A stretch of DNA of 64,000 nucleotides, from positions 10,486-74,485 of the forward strand of contig DASVDE010000032.1 of assembly GCA_036381235.1 (NCBI GenBank), read 5' to 3'. The translations under genes were made by a program, and so were the position numbers. How positions within the stretch are numbered: position 1 is the stretch's first letter; each line of letters starts with the position of its first letter. Positions 27,619 through 34,566 of the stretch are shown here, piece by piece. The stretch comes from DASVDE01 sp036381235 (GTDB lineage Bacteria > Actinomycetota > Thermoleophilia > Solirubrobacterales > 70-9). Below the pieces are notes generated by a model. It worked only from the letters and a program-made list of their open reading frames with translations, did not search any database and had not been told where the DNA came from.

Positions 27619-28986
27619 GTGGCAGATTCGTTCGACGTGATCGTCATCGGCGGGGGCCCGGGTGGCTACGTCGCCGCGATCCGCGCCGCGCAGCTCGGCC
27701 GCAAAACCGCGGTCGTCGAGCGCGACAAGCCGGGCGGGCGCTGCCTCAACTACGCCTGCATCCCGGCCAAGACAGTCCTCCACACCGCCGAGCTCTACGA
27801 CCAGGCTCAAAACAGCGCCGAGCTGGGACTGGTCGTCAAGGACGCCTCGCTCGACTGGGACGCGCTCGGCAAGCGCCGCGCCGCGGTCTCGGAGTCGCTC
27901 TCCAGCGGAGTGAAGATGCTCTGGGACAAAAACAAGGTGACCATGATCGAAGGCGATGGATCGCTCACCGCCGAGGGTGGCGTCAAGGTCGGCGACGAGG
28001 TCTACGAGGCGGGCGCCGTGGTGCTGGCGACCGGCTCCACCGCGCTGCCGATCCCCGGGGTCGAGTTCGGGGATCGTGTCCTCGACACCTGGGGGGCCTG
28101 GTCTCTTCCCGAGCAGCCGAAGAAGATCGCCGTGGTCGGCGCCGGCGCCTCGGGCTGTGAGCTCGCCTCCGCCTATGGCCGCTTCGGCACCGAGGTGCTG
28201 TTGATCGAGATGCTCGACCAGATCCTCCCCGCCGAGGACAAGGACGTCGTCCGCGTCGTCGAGCGCGCCTTCAAAAAGCAGAACATCACGGTCTCCACCG
28301 GCACCCCGGTCGAGAACGTCGAGGTGGGGAAGAAATCGGTCAAGTTCACCTATGGCGACAACTCGGCCGAGGTCGACTACCTCTGCATCGCCGGCGGCCG
28401 CGCTCCCGATGTCGAGGGCCTCGGGCTTTCCGATGCCGGCATCGAGCTGGAGGAGAACGGCAAGGTGAAGGTCGACTCCTACCAGCGGACTTCCAACCCG
28501 AAGGTCTACGCGATCGGCGACTTGGTCAACGCCAAGGCCCTCGCCCACAAGGCTTCGGAGGAAGGGGTAGTCGCGGTGGAGCACGCTTCCGGCGTCGAGA
28601 CCCACCCGGTCGATCAGAACCTCGTCCCCGGCGCAACCTTCTGCCACCCCCAGGTTGCCAGCGTCGGATTGACCGAGGCGGCCGCCAAGGAGGCCGGGAA
28701 CGACGTCAAGGTCGGCAAGATGAAGCTGGGCGGGGTCGGTGCCGCCACCGTCTACGACGACAAAGATGGGATCGTCAAGCTCGTGGTCGACGCCAAGTAC
28801 GGCGAGATCCTCGGCGCCCACATCGTCGGCAACCGGGCCTGCGACATGATCGCGGAGCTGGTCGCGACGATGGAGTTGGAGGGCGGCTACCAGGAGCTGG
28901 CTCGGGTCGTCCACCCCCATCCGACGATCTCCGAGGCGATCCTCGACGCGGCACGGGCAGTAGATGGCTGGGCCACCCACGCCTAG
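27619..28986 (+). CDS. lpdA: Dihydrolipoamide dehydrogenase (E3)
   Basis: FAD enzyme of 455 residues that reoxidises the lipoyl groups of E2 with NAD. FDVIVIGGGPGGYVAAIRAAQLG binds FAD; the redox disulfide is CLNYAC (CxxxxC, with YA instead of the common VG) followed by IPAKT. The NAD site is VVGAGASGCELAS, VYAIGDLVNA the second FAD motif, and the dimer-interface His-Glu is HPHPTISE. GTG 27619 is preceded at 8 nt by TAGGCT, so the operon may start with a leaderless E3. It leads a run with a DsbA-like gene, E1alpha, E1beta and E2. Confidence 0.95.
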   Translation: MADSFDVIVIGGGPGGYVAAIRAAQLGRKTAVVERDKPGGRCLNYACIPAKTVLHTAELYDQAQNSAELGLVVKDASLDWDALGKRRAAVSESLSSGVKMLWDKNKVTMIEGDGSLTAEGGVKVGDEVYEAGAVVLATGSTALPIPGVEFGDRVLDTWGAWSLPEQPKKIAVVGAGASGCELASAYGRFGTEVLLIEMLDQILPAEDKDVVRVVERAFKKQNITVSTGTPVENVEVGKKSVKFTYGDNSAEVDYLCIAGGRAPDVEGLGLSDAGIELEENGKVKVDSYQRTSNPKVYAIGDLVNAKALAHKASEEGVVAVEHASGVETHPVDQNLVPGATFCHPQVASVGLTEAAAKEAGNDVKVGKMKLGGVGAATVYDDKDGIVKLVVDAKYGEILGAHIVGNRACDMIAELVATMELEGGYQELARVVHPHPTISEAILDAARAVDGWATHA

Positions 28987-29563
28987 GGCGACGTTCTACT
29001 TCGATCTGGGTTCGCCCTACGCGTATCTCACCGCGGAGCGCATCAGCGGCCTGTTCACCGAGGCCGGGCTCGAGCAGCCGGAGTGGCAGCCGATCCTGCT
29101 CGGCGGATTGTTCAAGCACTTCGGCCGCGATTCCTGGGGGAACGGCCCCGAACGCGAAGAGGGCATGGCCGAGGTCGAGAGGCGCGCCTCCTCCTACGGA
29201 TTGCCGCCGATCTCCTGGCCCGAGCCCTGGCCCGGCAACACCCTCTTCGCGATGCGGGTGGCCACCTTCGCCAAGCAGACCGGCCGCACGGTCTCCTTCT
29301 CCCTCGCCGCCTTCCGCCAGGCCTTCGCCGCCGGTCGCGACCTGACCGAGCCGGACAACGTGCTGCTCGCCGCCGCCGCCTGCGAGCTGCACCCGAGGGC
29401 GCTGCTGAAGGCAGTCGAGACCGACGTGGTCAAGGGCGCTCTGCGCGAGGCGACCGACGCCGCGGCTGAGGCCGGCGTTCGCGGCGTCCCGTCCCTGCTC
29501 GTCGGCGAGCGGGTCTTCTGGGGGGACGACAAGCTCGAAGAGGCGGTCGCGGCGGCGAGCTAG
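28964..29563 (+). CDS. DsbA-family protein, GST-kappa / HCCA isomerase-like
   Basis: 199 residues with a thioredoxin fold carrying a helical insertion. N-terminal ATFYFDLGSPYAYL has Ser in place of the CxxC cysteines, the mark of 2-hydroxychromene-2-carboxylate isomerase and GST-kappa relatives that use glutathione or a similar thiol. GVRGVPSLLVGERVFWGDD is the cis-Pro region and C-terminal signature. The ATG lies 23 bp inside the end of lpdA. Its role within an oxoacid dehydrogenase operon is unknown; handling a thiol cofactor or lipoyl disulfides is a guess. Confidence 0.82.
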   Translation: MAGPPTPRATFYFDLGSPYAYLTAERISGLFTEAGLEQPEWQPILLGGLFKHFGRDSWGNGPEREEGMAEVERRASSYGLPPISWPEPWPGNTLFAMRVATFAKQTGRTVSFSLAAFRQAFAAGRDLTEPDNVLLAAAACELHPRALLKAVETDVVKGALREATDAAAEAGVRGVPSLLVGERVFWGDDKLEEAVAAAS

Positions 29564-29581
29564 CGAGCTAAGGTGGCTGCG

Positions 29582-30781
29582 ATGGCTGACCTGCCAGACG
29601 CCGCAACCTGTTACGACCTGCTCGCGCGGATGACCCTGATCCGCCGCTTCGAGGAGGAGGCGGGGCGTCAGTACCAGCGGGCGCGGGCAGGTGGCTTCCT
29701 GCACCTGGCGATCGGCGAGGAGGCGACAATCGTCGGCACCACCTCGGTGATGCGCGAGGACGACTACCTGATCGGCACCTACCGCACCCACGGCCACGCG
29801 ATCGCCCGCGGCACCGACCCCAAGAACGTGATGGCGGAGCTGTTCGGCCGGGTCGACGGCACCAGCGGCGGGCGTGGCGGCTCGATGCACATCTTCGACC
29901 GCGAGCGCCGCTTCATGGGCGGCTACGGGGTCGTCGGCGGCAACCTGCCGATCGCCGCCGGCCTCGCCCTCTCCTCCGACTACAAGGGTGAGGACACGGT
30001 CACCGTCTGCATGTTCGGCGACGGCGCATCAAACACCGGGAACTTCGGCGAGACGATGAACCTGGCGGCGCTCTGGAAGCTGCCGGTCTTCTTCCTGGTC
30101 GAGAACAACCTCTACGGGATGGGAACCTCGGTCGAGCGTCACTCCGCCCAGACCGATCTCTCCAAGAAGGCGGAGGGATACGGCATCAGCGGCGAGCGGA
30201 TCGACGGGATGGACGTGATCGCGGTGCGCGAGGGCGTCGCCGAGGGAATCCGCCTCGCGCGCGAGGAGCAGCGGCCCACCATCGTTGAGGCCTTCACCTA
30301 TCGCTATCGCGGCCACTCCGCCGCCGACCCGGAGGTCTACCGCGAGCGCGAGGAGGTCGAGGAATGGCGGCAGAAAGACCCAATCGAGACCTTCGCCCGG
30401 CGCTGCGTGGAGGCGGACGTGCTGGGCGAGCGCGAGGTGCAGGAGGTGCGCGACAAGGCCGAGGCGGCGGTGACAGAGGCGGTCGAGTTCGCCGAAGCCT
30501 CCCCCGAGCCGGCGCTGGACACCCTCTACGAGAACCTCTACGCGGTGACCGACACCGAGGGCTGGTACGCGGTCGACGAGCGCAGCCCGCAGCCGCACCG
30601 CGGGGAGCACGAGGAGCAGATGCCGGAAACCGCGCGCGAGCTGGCCGAAGCTGGAGCCGCGTATGCGGGGCAGCCGGCACCCGGGGCGCGCCCCAACCCC
30701 GCTCGCCACGGCGACGCCCAGGAAGGGGTTGAGCCGGAGGTGGCCGGCGAGGCTGAGGAGCCGGAGGAAGAGGAGAGCTGA
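29582..30781 (+). CDS. pdhA: 2-oxoacid (pyruvate) dehydrogenase E1 alpha
   Basis: TPP-binding half of a heterotetrameric E1, 399 residues. ARMTLIRRFEEEAGRQYQ begins the domain; GTYRTHGHAIARG, FGRVDGTSGGRGGSMHIFD, and the TPP/Mg motif GDGASNTGNFGETMNLAALW with VENNLYGMGT follow. RYRGHSAADPEVYR is the phosphorylation-loop equivalent and resembles pyruvate rather than branched-chain E1. A C-terminal extension of about 70 residues is Pro/Glu-rich and ends EEPEEEES, longer than the family needs. ATG 29582 is favoured over GTG 29573 because TAAGGT (29569-29574) sits 7 nt before it. Overlaps pdhB by one base. Confidence 0.92.
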   Translation: MADLPDAATCYDLLARMTLIRRFEEEAGRQYQRARAGGFLHLAIGEEATIVGTTSVMREDDYLIGTYRTHGHAIARGTDPKNVMAELFGRVDGTSGGRGGSMHIFDRERRFMGGYGVVGGNLPIAAGLALSSDYKGEDTVTVCMFGDGASNTGNFGETMNLAALWKLPVFFLVENNLYGMGTSVERHSAQTDLSKKAEGYGISGERIDGMDVIAVREGVAEGIRLAREEQRPTIVEAFTYRYRGHSAADPEVYREREEVEEWRQKDPIETFARRCVEADVLGEREVQEVRDKAEAAVTEAVEFAEASPEPALDTLYENLYAVTDTEGWYAVDERSPQPHRGEHEEQMPETARELAEAGAAYAGQPAPGARPNPARHGDAQEGVEPEVAGEAEEPEEEES

Positions 30782-31770
30782 TGGCGACCTTGCGGATGCG
30801 GGAGGCGCTTCGCGATGCGATGGCGGAGGAGATGCGCCGCGACGAGGCGGTCTTCGTGATGGGGGAGGACGTCGGCGTCTTCCAGGGCGCCTTCAAGGTG
30901 ACCGAGGGGCTGCTCAACGAATTCGGCGAGCGGCGGGTGCACGATACGCCGATCTCCGAGAACACGATCGTGGGCACCGGGGTGGGCGCGGCGATCGGCG
31001 GGCTGCGCCCGGTGGTCGAGCTGATGACCGTCAACTTCTCCCTGTTGGCGCTGGATCAGATCGTCAACCACGCCGCCGCGATCCCCTACATGTTCAACGG
31101 TCAGGCCCGGGTGCCGATGGTGATCCGGATGCCGGGCGGCGGCGGACACCAGCTCGGCCCGACTCACTCGCACAGTTTCGAGGCCCTCTACCTCCAGATC
31201 CCCGGCCTGCTGGTCGCCTGCCCATCCACGCCGGCCGACGGCAAGGCGCTGCTGAAGGCGGCGATCCGCGACGACAATCCCGTCATCTTCATCGAGCACG
31301 AGAGCCTGTACGGATCGCGCGGCGAGGTGCCCGACGACGGTGACGAAGTACTGCCCTTCGGCAAAGCGGCGGTGCGGCGCGAGGGCAGCGACGTCACCGT
31401 GGTCGGCGTACTGAAGATGGCGCAGGTCGCCGAGAAAGCGGCGACGCAGCTCTCTCATGAGCACGGCGTCGAGGCCGAGGTGATCGACCCGCGCACGCTG
31501 CGCCCACTCGACCTCGACACGATCCTCGAGTCGGTGCGCAAGACCAACCGCGCGGTGATCGTCGAGGAGGGATGGCCGCACGGCGGGGTCGGCGCCAACC
31601 TGGCGACGCTGATCACCGAGCAGGCCTTCGACCACCTCGACGCGCCGGTGCAGCGGGTCACCGGCGCCGACGTTCACATGCCGTACTCCAAACGGCTGGA
31701 GCAGGCGGCGATCCCGCACGAGGAGCACGTGGTGAAGGCGGCCCTTGCAACGCTGGAAGGAGCGATCTGA
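30781..31770 (+). CDS. pdhB: 2-oxoacid (pyruvate) dehydrogenase E1 beta
   Basis: 329 residues, partner of E1 alpha. LRMREALRDAMAEEMRRDE opens it; GEDVGVFQGAFKVTEGLL, PISENTIVGTGVGAAIGGLRPVVE and GGGGHQLGPTHSHSFEALY are TPP and subunit-interface motifs; the C-terminal half is the transketolase C domain with DPRTLRPLDLDTI and EEGWPHGGVG. It catalyses decarboxylation and reductive acylation of lipoyl-E2. Both ends overlap neighbours by one base (TGATG), so E1alpha, E1beta and E2 are tightly coupled. Confidence 0.95.
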   Translation: MATLRMREALRDAMAEEMRRDEAVFVMGEDVGVFQGAFKVTEGLLNEFGERRVHDTPISENTIVGTGVGAAIGGLRPVVELMTVNFSLLALDQIVNHAAAIPYMFNGQARVPMVIRMPGGGGHQLGPTHSHSFEALYLQIPGLLVACPSTPADGKALLKAAIRDDNPVIFIEHESLYGSRGEVPDDGDEVLPFGKAAVRREGSDVTVVGVLKMAQVAEKAATQLSHEHGVEAEVIDPRTLRPLDLDTILESVRKTNRAVIVEEGWPHGGVGANLATLITEQAFDHLDAPVQRVTGADVHMPYSKRLEQAAIPHEEHVVKAALATLEGAI

Positions 31771-33095
31771 TGCCCGACGTGCCGATGCCGAGGCTGTCTG
31801 ACTCGATGGAGGAGGGGACGATCCTGCAGTGGCTGAAGAAGGTTGGCGACCAGGTCGCGGTCGGCGACGAGCTGGTCGAGATCGAGACCGACAAGGCGAA
31901 CATGGCGTACGAGTCCGATGTCGCCGGCACTCTCGCCGAGATCGTCGTGCAGGAGGGAGAGACGGTTCCGATCGGGTCGACCATCGCGAAGGTTGACGGC
32001 GGGGGAACCAACGCTCCGGCCGCAGGTCCTGTCGGTGAGGGTCCAGGCGCCTCTGCCGCGGGTCCTGACACGGGCGATGGGGGGGCGGCTACGGGCGAGG
32101 TCTCGTCCTCGGTCCCCCCATCGCCCGCGCCACCCGCGGAGGGGACGGTCCAAGCGCCCCCCACTCCCAGCGACGGCGAGCGTCCGAAAGCCTCCCCCGT
32201 TGCACGTCGCATAGCTAAGGACCGCGGCTTGGACCTGAGCCGGCTTCAGGGTTCGGGTCCTGGAGGACGCATCGTCAAGGCGGACGTGGAACGGGCGGTG
32301 TCTTCCGCGGGTGGCACAGGGGGAGGGGGGCCGAGAACGGAGGCCCTGCCCCCGCCCGCAGGTCCCCCTCCCCCTGTGACAGGACCCGCGGTGGAAACCG
32401 CTCGGGGCGAGGTTCAGGTTGAGGAGCCCTCCAAACTCCAGGCCACGATCGCGCGGCGGATGGCGGAATCCAAGGCGACGGCACCCCACTTCTATTTGGA
32501 GGCGGAGATCGACATGAGCCGGGCGGTGGAGGCGCGGACGCGAATCAAGGCGGCGGCGGGCGAGAGCGAGGTCGTCCCCTCCTTCAACGACATGGTGGTC
32601 AAGGCGTGCGCGCTGGCCCTACGGGAGTTCCCCCGCGCCAATGGCGCATACCGCGACGGGCGCTTCGAGCTGTACTCACGGGTCAACGTCGGCATCGCCG
32701 TCGCTGCTCGGGACGCCCTGGTCGTGCCCACGGTCTTCGACGCCGACCGCAAGGGCCTGCGCCAGATCGCCTCCGAGTCGCGGGCGCTCGCCCAGCGAGT
32801 GCGCGACGGCCAGATCACCCCACCCGAGCTGTCGGGCGCCACCTTCACCGTCTCCAACCTGGGGATGTACGGGATGGACAGCTTCGCCGCGGTTATCAAC
32901 CCGCCGCAGGCGGGAATCCTCGCGGTGGGCGCGATCAAGGAGCGTCCCGTTGTCCGCGACGGCGAGGTGAGCACCGCCCACCGGATGCACGTCAATCTCG
33001 CCTGCGACCACCGCATCCTCTACGGTGCTCCCGCGGCTGAGTTCCTCGCCCGCATCCGCTCCCTCCTCGAGGAGCCGCTCGCCCTCGCCCTCTAG
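31770..33095 (+). CDS. pdhC: Dihydrolipoamide acyltransferase (E2)
   Basis: 441 residues. One lipoyl domain (1-78) with the lipoylated Lys42 in ETDKANM; a peripheral-subunit-binding domain (about 140-177, ASPVARRIAKDRGLDL and GPGGRIVKADVE); a catalytic CAT core (about 210-441). The two linkers, residues 96-124 and 179-207, are Gly-rich then Pro-rich and are encoded by two inverted copies of an 84-87 bp palindromic element. The active-site motif HxxxDG reads HRILYG (CDHRILYGAPAAEFL), with Tyr for Asp, while Ser/Thr and other core residues look normal. Lipoyl groups would come from LipB/LipA nearby. Its stop overlaps that of the sigma gene (CTAG). Confidence 0.93.
   Translation: MPDVPMPRLSDSMEEGTILQWLKKVGDQVAVGDELVEIETDKANMAYESDVAGTLAEIVVQEGETVPIGSTIAKVDGGGTNAPAAGPVGEGPGASAAGPDTGDGGAATGEVSSSVPPSPAPPAEGTVQAPPTPSDGERPKASPVARRIAKDRGLDLSRLQGSGPGGRIVKADVERAVSSAGGTGGGGPRTEALPPPAGPPPPVTGPAVETARGEVQVEEPSKLQATIARRMAESKATAPHFYLEAEIDMSRAVEARTRIKAAAGESEVVPSFNDMVVKACALALREFPRANGAYRDGRFELYSRVNVGIAVAARDALVVPTVFDADRKGLRQIASESRALAQRVRDGQITPPELSGATFTVSNLGMYGMDSFAAVINPPQAGILAVGAIKERPVVRDGEVSTAHRMHVNLACDHRILYGAPAAEFLARIRSLLEEPLALAL
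32020..32041 (+). repeat. Possible solitary head of the palindromic element
   Basis: CCGCAGGTCCTGTCGGTGAG, just upstream of element A inside the E2 linker, closely follows the CCGCGGGTCCTGTCA head of the element family. It has no matching tail. It may be a partial or decayed copy, or chance similarity in a GC-rich linker. Confidence 0.35.
32056..32139 (+). repeat. 84-bp in-frame palindromic element, copy A (E2 linker 1)
   Basis: Begins CCGCGGGTCCTGACACGGG and ends CGCCACCCGCGG. The arms contain CGGGCGATGGGGGG (left) and CCCCCCATCGCCCG (right), so the whole can fold on itself. The asymmetric heads, CCGCGGGTCCTG on one side and CCGCGGGTGGC on the other, define an orientation. It codes for a Gly-rich then Pro-rich stretch between the lipoyl and subunit-binding domains without breaking the frame. 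Confidence 0.75.
32305..32391 (-). repeat. 87-bp in-frame palindromic element, copy B (E2 linker 2)
   Basis: Same family as copy A but in the opposite orientation. On the minus strand it begins CCGCGGGTCCTGTCACAGGG and ends GTGCCACCCGCGG. The arms pair as CACAGGGGGAGGGGG with CCCCCTCCCCCTGTG. It encodes Gly-rich then Pro-rich residues, ending with VTGPAV, directly after the subunit-binding domain. Confidence 0.75.
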
Positions 33096-34465
33096 TTCTT
33101 CTTCCCGCCCCCGGGCGGCACCCCGCCCGGGGGGCCTCTTCCTTTCCCCGGGTGCTCCGGCAAAGTGCCTTCGGTCGACGACGCGGTGGGCGGCTGAGTC
33201 GTGGGCGGGGGAACTTGAGCGGCAACGGGCTGCGACGAGGTGTTTTGCGTCGACGTTTGCTTCGGCTTCGGCTTCGGCGGCGTGGAGATCGCCTGCGGTG
33301 GCTGGACACCCGACGCTCCCTGGTGACTCGCCGACGGTGACGGCGGCGGCGTGCTTGCCGCCACCTGTTCCAGAGGTGAGGCCGCGACGGTCAAGGGCGG
33401 CTGCGAGACGGGCTTCGTTCGGGGGTGCTTGGGGAGCCCGCGCCGCTTCTCCCTCTTCCGCGGCGTTGGCGCGGGCACGCCCCCCACCAGATGCGCGACG
33501 GCGGTCGGTCGGTCGGGGATCGAGGATGGCCCGGTCCCGGCAAGCGCGGCGGCGATGCCGACCCCGGCCAGCAGCGCGGCAAGCCCGGCCGCGACGATCG
33601 CGCGACGGCGGCGCGAGAGCCGGGTTCCGGTGCGGGGAGCGGTGGCCTCGGCGATCTCGTCACCCCAGTCGGCGTCGGCCAGCGCGCTCGCCTTTGCCAT
33701 CGTCTCCTCGAACAGCCACGGCACCGCGGGGGGCGGCGCCCAGGCTCTGTAGAAGGCGGCGGCCTGACGCATCACCTCTACCCCGCGCCCACAACGCTCG
33801 CAGGAGGTCAGGTGCCCGGTGAGCCAGGCATCGTCGTCGGAGCCGTCCTCGAGCTGCCCGTCCTGGCGGGCCGCTATCAGTGGCAGCGCCCGATCGCACT
33901 CGGGCGAGGGAGTGGCGGCCGTGGCCAGCACCGTGCCGCGCATCTCCTCGTACAGGTTGATGCGGCCGCGGTAGATGTGCTGGGCGACCGCGTTGCGACT
34001 GGTTTCCATGATCGCGGCGACCCCTTCGTAGGAGAGACCCTCCAGCTCACACAGGGCAAGCGCTTCGCGCTGGTGCTCGGACAGGCGCATGCTCGCGTCG
34101 CGAACCTCCTCCCGCCGGAGCTGGGCCTCGGGCCTCGCGTCGCCCGGCTGGGTGGAACGGCGCTCCTCCATCAGGCCGTGGCAGGCATTGAGCGTTGCGG
34201 CGAACAGGCAGAGACCGAATGCCGACTCAGGATCCTCCAGCGTCGGCAACCGCCGCATCGCCCTGAGGAAGGCTTCCTGGGTGGCATCCGCGGCATCGGG
34301 CTCGGAGCCGGTGATGCGGTAGGCGAGGTTGTAGGCACGCGACTCGTACCGCCGGTAGAGCGTCGCGAACGCGCTCCCATCCCCGGCCGCGGCGGACCGG
34401 ACAAGGCCCGCTTCCGCGTCGGCTGCGAACGCGGCCGTGCCTCTCGGGGGGGCCGTGGCGCCCAT
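33092..34465 (-). CDS. ECF sigma factor fused to zinc-finger anti-sigma domain and membrane tail
   Basis: 457 residues. Sigma region 2 at about 30-100 (FATLYRRYESRAYNLAYRIT, DAADATQEAFLRAMRRL) and region 4 at about 122-180 (LSEHQREALALCELEGLSYE, VAAIMETSRNAVAQHIYRGR). Residues 190-226 form a zf-HC2-like anti-sigma zinc site: Cys190, then His218-x3-Cys222-x2-Cys225 (HLTSCERC). A membrane segment (about 289-310, AIVAAGLAALLAGVGIAAAL) follows an Arg cluster and leads to about 145 Pro/Ser/Thr-rich residues, presumably outside the cell. A sigma factor and its inhibitor in one membrane-anchored chain implies release by proteolysis or by redox loss of zinc. TACCGT lies 7 nt before ATG. Target genes are unknown; it converges on the E2 gene. 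Confidence 0.88.
   Translation of the reverse strand: MGATAPPRGTAAFAADAEAGLVRSAAAGDGSAFATLYRRYESRAYNLAYRITGSEPDAADATQEAFLRAMRRLPTLEDPESAFGLCLFAATLNACHGLMEERRSTQPGDARPEAQLRREEVRDASMRLSEHQREALALCELEGLSYEGVAAIMETSRNAVAQHIYRGRINLYEEMRGTVLATAATPSPECDRALPLIAARQDGQLEDGSDDDAWLTGHLTSCERCGRGVEVMRQAAAFYRAWAPPPAVPWLFEETMAKASALADADWGDEIAEATAPRTGTRLSRRRRAIVAAGLAALLAGVGIAAALAGTGPSSIPDRPTAVAHLVGGVPAPTPRKREKRRGLPKHPRTKPVSQPPLTVAASPLEQVAASTPPPSPSASHQGASGVQPPQAISTPPKPKPKQTSTQNTSSQPVAAQVPPPTTQPPTASSTEGTLPEHPGKGRGPPGGVPPGGGKKN
33108..33133. terminator. GC-rich 11-bp hairpin between E2 and sigma genes
   Basis: CCCCCGGGCGG-CACC-CCGCCCGGGGG, perfect 11-bp arms and a 4-base loop, lying 13 bp past the E2 stop and therefore inside the last codons of the sigma gene. 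Read on + it is followed by CCTCTTCCTTT. Likely the terminator of the oxoacid dehydrogenase operon; on the other strand it encodes the Gly/Pro-rich end of the sigma fusion. Confidence 0.6.
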
Positions 34466-34566
34466 CTCCCTGACGGTACCCCGAGATCAACTCGGAATCG
34501 GCATTAATCAACGCATATTGCGCCGCCTCCGCGCAGGCGAAGCGTCGCAACTCCCAAGCGCTCCGA

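Noticed and set aside
32056..32391. Reading the E2 G/C-rich palindromes as transcription terminators
   Set aside because: They lie in the middle of an intact coding frame, are followed by no T-run, and recur as a family with defined ends.
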